Under the pieces are notes generated by a model. It worked only from the letters and a program-made list of their open reading frames with translations, was not told where the DNA came from and made no database searches. Positions 58,701 to 64,000 of a stretch of 64,000 bases of DNA are shown piece after piece. Each line of letters begins with the position of its first letter. Position 1 is the stretch's first letter. The DNA is from Auricularia sp. M13 (lineage: Eukaryota; Basidiomycota; Agaricomycetes; Auriculariales; Auriculariaceae): the NCBI GenBank assembly GCA_037042915.1, contig CM073200.1, forward strand, positions 248,001-312,000. The letters run 5' to 3'. Both the position numbers and the translations under genes were made by a program.

Positions 58701-58829
58701 ATTCCGGATTCTTCGCAAGATACCGGCGTGATAGCGGCCATTTTGACCATTTTTCCCATTCGGGAAGGGACGTATGGACCAGAACTTCATCTTTCCCCAC
58801 CGTCTGGTCACGCCGACGAGGAACAGACT

Positions 58830-60095
58830 CTATTTAAGCAGCTTCCGTCGGACTCTTCTGCGCCAGATATACCCCTTCCCCTCGCTTGCAAGCTCGACCA
58901 GAATATACTCGCTCTCACTATGACTTCTACCTCGCTTCACACCCGTCCGCCGATGCTCGACGATGCGTCGTTCTCCAAATGCGTGCGCTGGGCCGTACTC
59001 ATGGACCGTGCCGTCACCGGCTCTGGCGATCCGCCCATGGAGGACACGCCGACGTTCTACGACACGTACCGTGACTACAACCCGGCGGCCATCGACCCTC
59101 TTCGCGCCAAGACGATGCAGCAACAGCATCGTGAGATCCTTAACCTCAGAGAGCTACGCACGCTCCAAGGCGTATCGCCTGCGCCGGCCGCGGACACGAT
59201 GTCCATTCACACCTTCGCTCTCTTCGTAGATACCCTCAAGGACTTCAACTCGTCCGCCGAACGTTCGCATAAGAACACGATGGAGTCCACGCTCAAGGCT
59301 ATCAAGCTATCCGCGCAGCCTACGTCTCGGTTCAAGCAGCGCGATCATCGTCGCGAACGGCACTTCGAACATCGTGCGCATTTAACTACTCTATTTGATT
59401 TCTACCTATTCACCCTATGCACAGGTATGAATCGTGGTCCTCTCGAGCCTAGGCACGATGTCGGTCCTGAACGGCGCGTGCGCTTCAGCCGACCGCTGCG
59501 CCGCGACGATCTTAATGGACCACGTCCGACTGTTCGCCCGGATCCGCCATCCCGGATCGTTCGACCGCTTCCCCGTCAGTCTACTCCTCGTCGCGACACG
59601 CCCCATCCGCGATTTGGAGTACTACATTACGATTCTGATCAAGAAATGGCCGACGCCTCACCAGTTCTTGCACCGTTGGATTTCTCACGCTCGCCTACCC
59701 CTCGCCCGCGCGACGCAGTCACTGACCAGGAACCGACTACGGGATTGCCTCCCGTATCCGCCGCCCAGGTCGCTGGGCATCCGGAGGACGGACATCAAAG
59801 TGCATCGATCACGGGTCCGTCACGTGTTGGCGCCAACGAAGTGTTCGTCTATCAACCCATCGCTGTGCTTGACGCCATCCCCGCAAACGTGCGCCTTACG
59901 CCATCCGGCTTTCCGGAGGACGAGTCCGGACCGACCTGGATTCCTCCCTCGAATCCGCCCATGCCGTTGGTCCCCGCTAACTCGGAGTACGCGCACAGTG
60001 TGACCGACGATCTGCAGAACCTAGACCTCGGTGCAGTCGACGTCGCGCTCAACGAGTACATGCTAGTCGAGCCAACACTTCCGTTCGCTTTCTAA
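58830..60095 (+). other. GC-rich extra block after integrase (fossil)
   Basis: Downstream of the chromo-like segment the composition becomes GC-rich with C-ending codons, as in 51180-52470. The encoded sequence is unrecognised: a helical first half (NTMESTLKAIKLSAQ) and a Pro/Arg/Asp-rich, disordered second half. It takes the place where envelope-like or accessory genes sit in some LTR elements, but no membrane segment or signal peptide was seen. Confidence 0.6.
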
Positions 60096-60157
60096 AGACC
60101 TTCCATTGGATGTACTTCCTTAATTATTTCGGGATCTGTGCTCCCGAGGAGGGCGAA

Positions 60158-60455
60158 TGCAGCGATTGTATTTATTTGATTAGATAGTATCTATTGACGC
60201 AGTCTGCACCGCTTACTGATCCGCTTGACCACTGCTTCTGAGTCATAAGTGAGTCAAGTCCTAGTCATTAGATCTAAGTCATTCCCTGTACACTGCCCCT
60301 CCAGACATGTATTTAACCTGAGGGAGCTCGGAGTAGGAGCTCCCTAACTTCTTGAACACGGATACACCTTGCCACTCACGACTCGAGTGAATCAAGACCA
60401 AATTCAAGTTTATATCTCGCAAGTAACTGTCTAGCTGGTCTAGATAGTCCTTACA
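60158..60455 (+). repeat. 3' LTR, 298 bp
   Basis: Reads identical to 47930-48227. It is preceded by a purine-rich GAGGAGGGCGAA, the likely primer of second-strand synthesis, and followed by GTAGA. Confidence 0.92.
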
Positions 60456-61448
60456 GTAGACATCGACTGCGAATGGATCGACGGGTACATCGGACCGAGC
60501 CTGCTCTTCTGGCACTGTGTCGTCGGCGTAGCGAGTTCGAACGACAGGATGCCGGTCCTCATGCGAATCGAAACGTATGGAGCCCTCAAGATCAATGAAG
60601 TAATACTTTATTGGCTCCTTGGACTCATAACGCTCCACGTGGCGTGCGTCGCGGGGCTCATAAAGCGCTCGTATAGGTTTCGCTGGGTGACAGGGCTCCG
60701 TGTAGAGATGCAACCCATCCATCATGATGTTGAAGAGCCCCAGATCACTAGAACAGTCAGTTGAGCCACGAGTAAGCGTAGGAATCTCTTACAGATGTGC
60801 AAAATGATTCTCATGCATAAATGCTAAGCCCTGAGTATTGTCACTCGGAATGGCAGGCGATCAACAGGACCCGCTCACCTCGAAAACCTCACCAAAAAAG
60901 TTCATAGCTTCACATACTTTACGGAAAGGCCATAGATTCCACGGAATGAATCGTGGCATGACGATTATGACACGGTCGGGATAGATGTCGGGTTGCAGAA
61001 CCTGCAGCACAGGGCAGACGCGATTGCGAGGGTCATCGCTTCGAGGAGGTTCGGAAAAGAAACGTGCGTATTGCTCAGTGGGATCTTCCTCTGGATTTAC
61101 CAGCTTTAGAACCACCGGCGTGCCATCCTTCACGCGGACTGCGTCTACGATACTTGGTTTCTGAAATTTGCAGCGTTCAGGGCTCGTTACGCGAAAGGAG
61201 CAGACTCACCAAGTACCATACGCCGTCTTCGCAGTCCGCTTTGATCTTGAGGGGGTGCCGATCATTTTGCCACGAGGGCACCCATTCTGAATGAACGTGA
61301 GATACTGGTAGCAATTGAGTGGCACGAGGAGCAGACCAGGTTGATATCTGGGACGAAGTTCATAGCCATGCATGCGTAGGAAAGCATTCAATGCGACCCA
61401 GCGCAATTCGCTCTTCAGCCTATCGTCCCCATTAGTGCCCAGTGACAT

Positions 61449-62234
61449 GGCCGTCACGTGCGGAGGAAGAGGTGGTCGCGGAATTCTCCGGCTGTGATTT
61501 GGCCCTTGCTTCGCCCAGATGTCCTTCTGCCCAGTGCCTAACAGCTCAGGCCACAGCGCCGCGCCCAATCACGTCCCACCGGCAGCAGGCGTTTTGATCT
61601 TTCACCCCCATACGACCTAGGATGATCTCCTCGCAGTCGTCCATGGACATCTGTGTTCTTCAAGTGTGCTAGATGAACCTGCACGAGGCTTAATCACGAC
61701 TTCATTGAAGTTGGCAGCTTCCAGAAGGATCATTCGTATTGCTTGGCAGGGCGCATGTCGCCAAGTGGTTCTACGCTCGACGACGCGGAGTGGAGCGGCG
61801 CGCCGAAACTTTTCCATGGTGCATTCTCAACTCAGGGGTACTTGCTTACCTGTCTGACTTATCCTCGATATCTATACGCGCCGCATAGCGCACATGACTA
61901 TCGTGATTATCTCCGAGACTCGGGGCGCTATCCTGCTCTAGTCGGGACCTTGTGCAAGGCTCAACGCGACCGTGAGCCCTCCACTTGCGCCGCAGCTCTC
62001 GGTGGCCGCCGCTGACGCTTCAACGGCCGCCGCCGTGGGTTTAAGTTCTGCTGTCTGACACGGCGCTCCTCCCTTGGCTGGCGAACAGAACACGGCGCGC
62101 TTTTGCAGTGCATGTCACCGGTTGCAGTGCTCCAGATGCGCCTTGAATAATACGGCAACGTCATCTTCTTACTGCTGCCATGCCTGTCTTGGTCACTCTC
62201 TACATATGGGCCACCCCGAGCCAATGGTGACTTC
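61449..62234. other. K3 upstream region with a copied gene fragment
   Basis: The K3 promoter lies here. At 61555-61655 (minus strand) is a segment related to the 5' part of the small gene at 43126-43395. Both have an ATG-led peptide, MSMDDCEEIILGR versus MSVDDREGIILGR, then a shared GTGATTGGGCGCGG. In this copy the frame closes early. No other gene seen. Confidence 0.5.
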
Positions 62235-63055
62235 ACAACTGGGCCTGCTGCGCAGCGCGGACGCAGGTAGCTCGTAACATCTGATCGACTGAACCGAGTC
62301 ATACAAGCACAAACAGACTCATACAATGACGGGGGCCTGTGCGCAGCGGTGCGCTTGCTGGGACTTGCTGGCTGTGGACCGTGCATGAGAGCTCACATCA
62401 TTGGGTCTGTGTGCCGAGCTTCTTGCGGCATGAGGGATTGCAGGGTCGTTTCAGTGTCGTTTCAAGTGTCTCCTGAGAATCATGGCTCCGGCAGACGAGT
62501 CCACCGGGAGGACCAAAGTTTTGTGCGCGCCGAGAACTACCGTGACGGCCGCCTTACCGACTTTCTCGTACCCACATTCATTGCTGCGTCCATGGCTCTC
62601 GTCGGATAGTACTTATCAGAATATTCAGCATAGCTGCCCTCCGGGAAACCTGATGCGGAATGCCATGAGCCCGACTGTTTTGTTTGTACGCTACTCGGCC
62701 GCGGTATTATCAATGAGGAACTTCGGGCCTCCCACGAGCTCTCTCCCCCGCTGGTCATGAGAATGGAAGAGGCAATAGCATACCAAATGCTGCCTTCGCT
62801 TCTGCGAGCCTATATCGATGACTCGCGACAGGGATTTGGTGTGGATTGCACACAAAATTCAAAGTGCCGGTCTTCGGTGGGAATTCCGGTGGAGTGGGGC
62901 AGTGGCTTTGCGGTTTCTCACACGCTCCCGCCCAGTCTGGCCCACGGATTCAGAAGGGCCGCTGCAAGGACGTCACGTCGGGGCATCACAACTATAGGTA
63001 TACGTCAGGGAACACAGGTAGGAGTGTACATGTAGAGACAGTGTCAGGTTCGACT
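62235..63055 (+). repeat. Kinase-flank repeat, copy C
   Basis: Third copy of the segment at 44260-45115, in the same orientation, ending right at the 3' end of kinase K4. Best-preserved blocks are TTCTTGCGGCATG, TTTCAAGTGTCTCCTGAGA, CACCGGGAGGACC, CAGGGATTTGGTGTGGATTG and CGGTCTTCGGTGGGAATTCC. The shared peptide here is FQVSPENHG and HREDQSF. Confidence 0.7.
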
Positions 63056-63064
63056 ATAACAAGA

Positions 63065-64000
63065 CTAAACTGGTGCCTCTGCGGCGGCTGTTTCAGTGGC
63101 ATCGGTCGACGGTGAAATGGCCTTCACATCCTGGGCCTCCCGTGCTTTCCAGTACCAACGTTGCATCAATTGCGAAACCACCTTCGCGAGTGTTCTCGAA
63201 AGTGGGCGAGCAGCACGTGCCGCAAGTTTTTGCTCGTGTTTGGCGAGCTTCTCTTGTCGACGCACTTCCCGCAAGGCTCGCCGTATCAGCTTGTCGTGGG
63301 TGAAATACTCCATATGGCGGCGTAGGTGTTTGGATAATTGCTTTGATGGGATGGTGCCACGTATAGCCTCAAAGCGCGAGACCACTTCCGCTGCGGTTGG
63401 GCGAAGCGTAGGGTCCGATTGAACCATGTCCCTGACCAGCGGTTGTATGAACTCGACGTCCTTGTACGCCTGCCGCAGTTTGATTAGTAGGTTGCTGGGG
63501 ATGATGTTCATACGTACTGCCAGCCAGTGTTCACGAATCAAGTTTCCGAGACAGTAAATATCCAGGGCGAACGGGTCACATGGCTCTGGTGTAGGGCAAG
63601 ATTCCTCTGGGACAGTTTTATCTGCGTGTGTCTTCCTTACCACAGCGTGCCGAGCTTCGAAGGATTCAAAATGAACAGAGCCCTCAAAATCAATAAAGTA
63701 GTACTTGATGGGCTGCTTAGACTGGTATCGCCTGTAGTAGCGAACATCGCGTTTTGGGTCATGTAAAGCGCGCAAGGGTTTCGCCGGATGATAGGGCTCC
63801 TTGAACAAATGTAGGCCGTCCATGAGGATATTGGAGACACCCACATCCCTGCGTCAATTAGTGGGCATTTCCACGGTCAAGTATTTCACTCACAGGTGGG
63901 CAATATTATGCTCGTGCATGAAGGCCAAACCCTGCTTGTCCGATCAGTCTATATCCTCGTTATTGATCGCAGACGTACCTCGAATATTTGACCGAAAAAT
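63065..64000 (-). CDS. Protein-kinase-like K4, 5' part beyond window edge
   Basis: Minus strand, partial. The terminal exon covers about 63470-63065. It is preceded by an in-frame intron (GTACGT to CGGCAG, about 63518-63471) and an exon to about 63849. An intron then splits the catalytic loop as in the paralogues (HL, then DVGVSNILMD), with more exon reaching toward the edge. Landmarks: Asp and Asn of the catalytic loop are present, IDFEGS stands in the DFG place, and VPEE, DPFALDIYCLGN and RPTAAEVVSRF follow. The C-terminal tail is Lys/Arg-rich and ends in an Ala/Glu-rich stretch. No interruption is seen in the part shown, so this copy may be functional. The 5' exons lie to the right of the window. 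Confidence 0.82.

Larger units (their letters stand above)
47930..60455 (+). mobile_element. Ty3/gypsy-type LTR retrotransposon (fossil) in K3
   Basis: A 12.5-kb element in antisense direction to the host gene. It is bounded by two 298-bp LTRs that read as identical and begin TG and end CA, with GTAGA duplicated on both sides (47925-47929 and 60456-60460). Parts in order: 5' LTR; gag region with a CCHC knuckle; a GC-rich extra block; protease; reverse transcriptase; RNase H; integrase with HHCC and DDE-type sections; a chromodomain-like segment; a second GC-rich extra block; a purine-rich tract; 3' LTR. Protease-RT-RNaseH-integrase order gives the Ty3/gypsy class, and the chromo-like tail suggests a chromovirus relative. 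It is broken, with about three breaks, one of them a nested 2.1-kb DNA transposon. Matching LTRs imply a very recent insertion into K3. Confidence 0.92.
47408..61448 (-). pseudogene. Protein-kinase-like K3, exon 5 split by an LTR retrotransposon
   Basis: Minus strand. The N-terminal exons begin at ATG 61448 (MSLGTNGDDRLKSELRW). Later exons include the catalytic loop HLDLGLFNIMMD, IDLEGS in the DFG place, and exon 5 from 60747 down to 60456, which resumes at 47929-47889 beyond the 12.5-kb element. The last exon is 47824-47408 (RPTAQEVVERF, then a Lys/Arg-rich tail). Exon 5 pieces of 292 and 41 bases, less the 5-base target copy, give 328, the same as K1 and K2. So the only visible damage is the insertion. 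The family relation to K1, K2 and K4 is clear from the shared DGLHLYTEPCHPAKP and VDPFAVDVY blocks. A functional product from this allele is not expected. Confidence 0.8.

Noticed and set aside
58830-60095. Envelope gene in the LTR element
   Set aside because: No signal peptide, membrane span or cysteine pattern; only an unrecognised GC-rich block.
47408-61448. Treating the K3 parts on either side of the retrotransposon as two genes
   Set aside because: Shared family exon plan, exact exon-length arithmetic and a 5-bp target duplication show one gene split by an insertion.

Overview
This window looks like nuclear DNA from a wood-decaying mushroom-forming fungus (Basidiomycota, Agaricomycetes). 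Genes are GC-rich and cut by many short GT-AG introns, mostly 41 to 100 bases. There is a secreted glucuronoyl methylesterase with a fungal cellulose-binding module, and the housekeeping proteins look fungal. All exon models were read by eye from splice signals and frame continuity; none rests on transcripts or a database search.

Layout. 1-4 kb: the 3' part of an unrecognised gene, then a GATA zinc-finger factor. 4-8.4 kb: no convincing gene. 8.4-11.2 kb: a single-exon unknown gene, the Pol III subunit RPC25/RPC8 and a tRNA-Arg(CCG), all on the minus strand. 11.2-20.5 kb: mostly unknown genes and two small DNA-transposon derivatives, a 551-bp hAT-like element with an 8-bp target duplication and a 160-bp element flanked by TA. 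20.8-22.3 kb: an intact protein-kinase-like gene (K1). 23.4-43.4 kb: eight genes in a row on the minus strand, namely CE15 glucuronoyl methylesterase, a forkhead factor, an Sds3-like Sin3/HDAC subunit, SF3B1 (U2 snRNP), MZT1 (gamma-tubulin complex), Mus7/MMS22 (replication-fork repair), a Nudix hydrolase and a small unknown.

44-64 kb is an accessory region with three more kinase paralogues on the minus strand. K2 is interrupted by a 481-bp hAT-like element. K3 is interrupted by a 12.5-kb Ty3/gypsy-type LTR retrotransposon whose two LTRs read as identical, and which itself carries a nested 2.1-kb DNA transposon. K4 runs off the right edge. In both interrupted kinases the broken exon has exactly the length of the matching K1 exon once the element and its target duplication are subtracted, so the insertions look young. 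A roughly 0.8-kb segment follows the 3' end of K1, K2 and K4 in the same relative orientation, so kinase plus flank appear to have duplicated as a unit.

The core genes serve transcription, chromatin, splicing, mitosis and DNA repair and show no operon-like logic. The kinase cluster is the dynamic part: lineage-type expansion, segmental duplication and fresh transposon hits.
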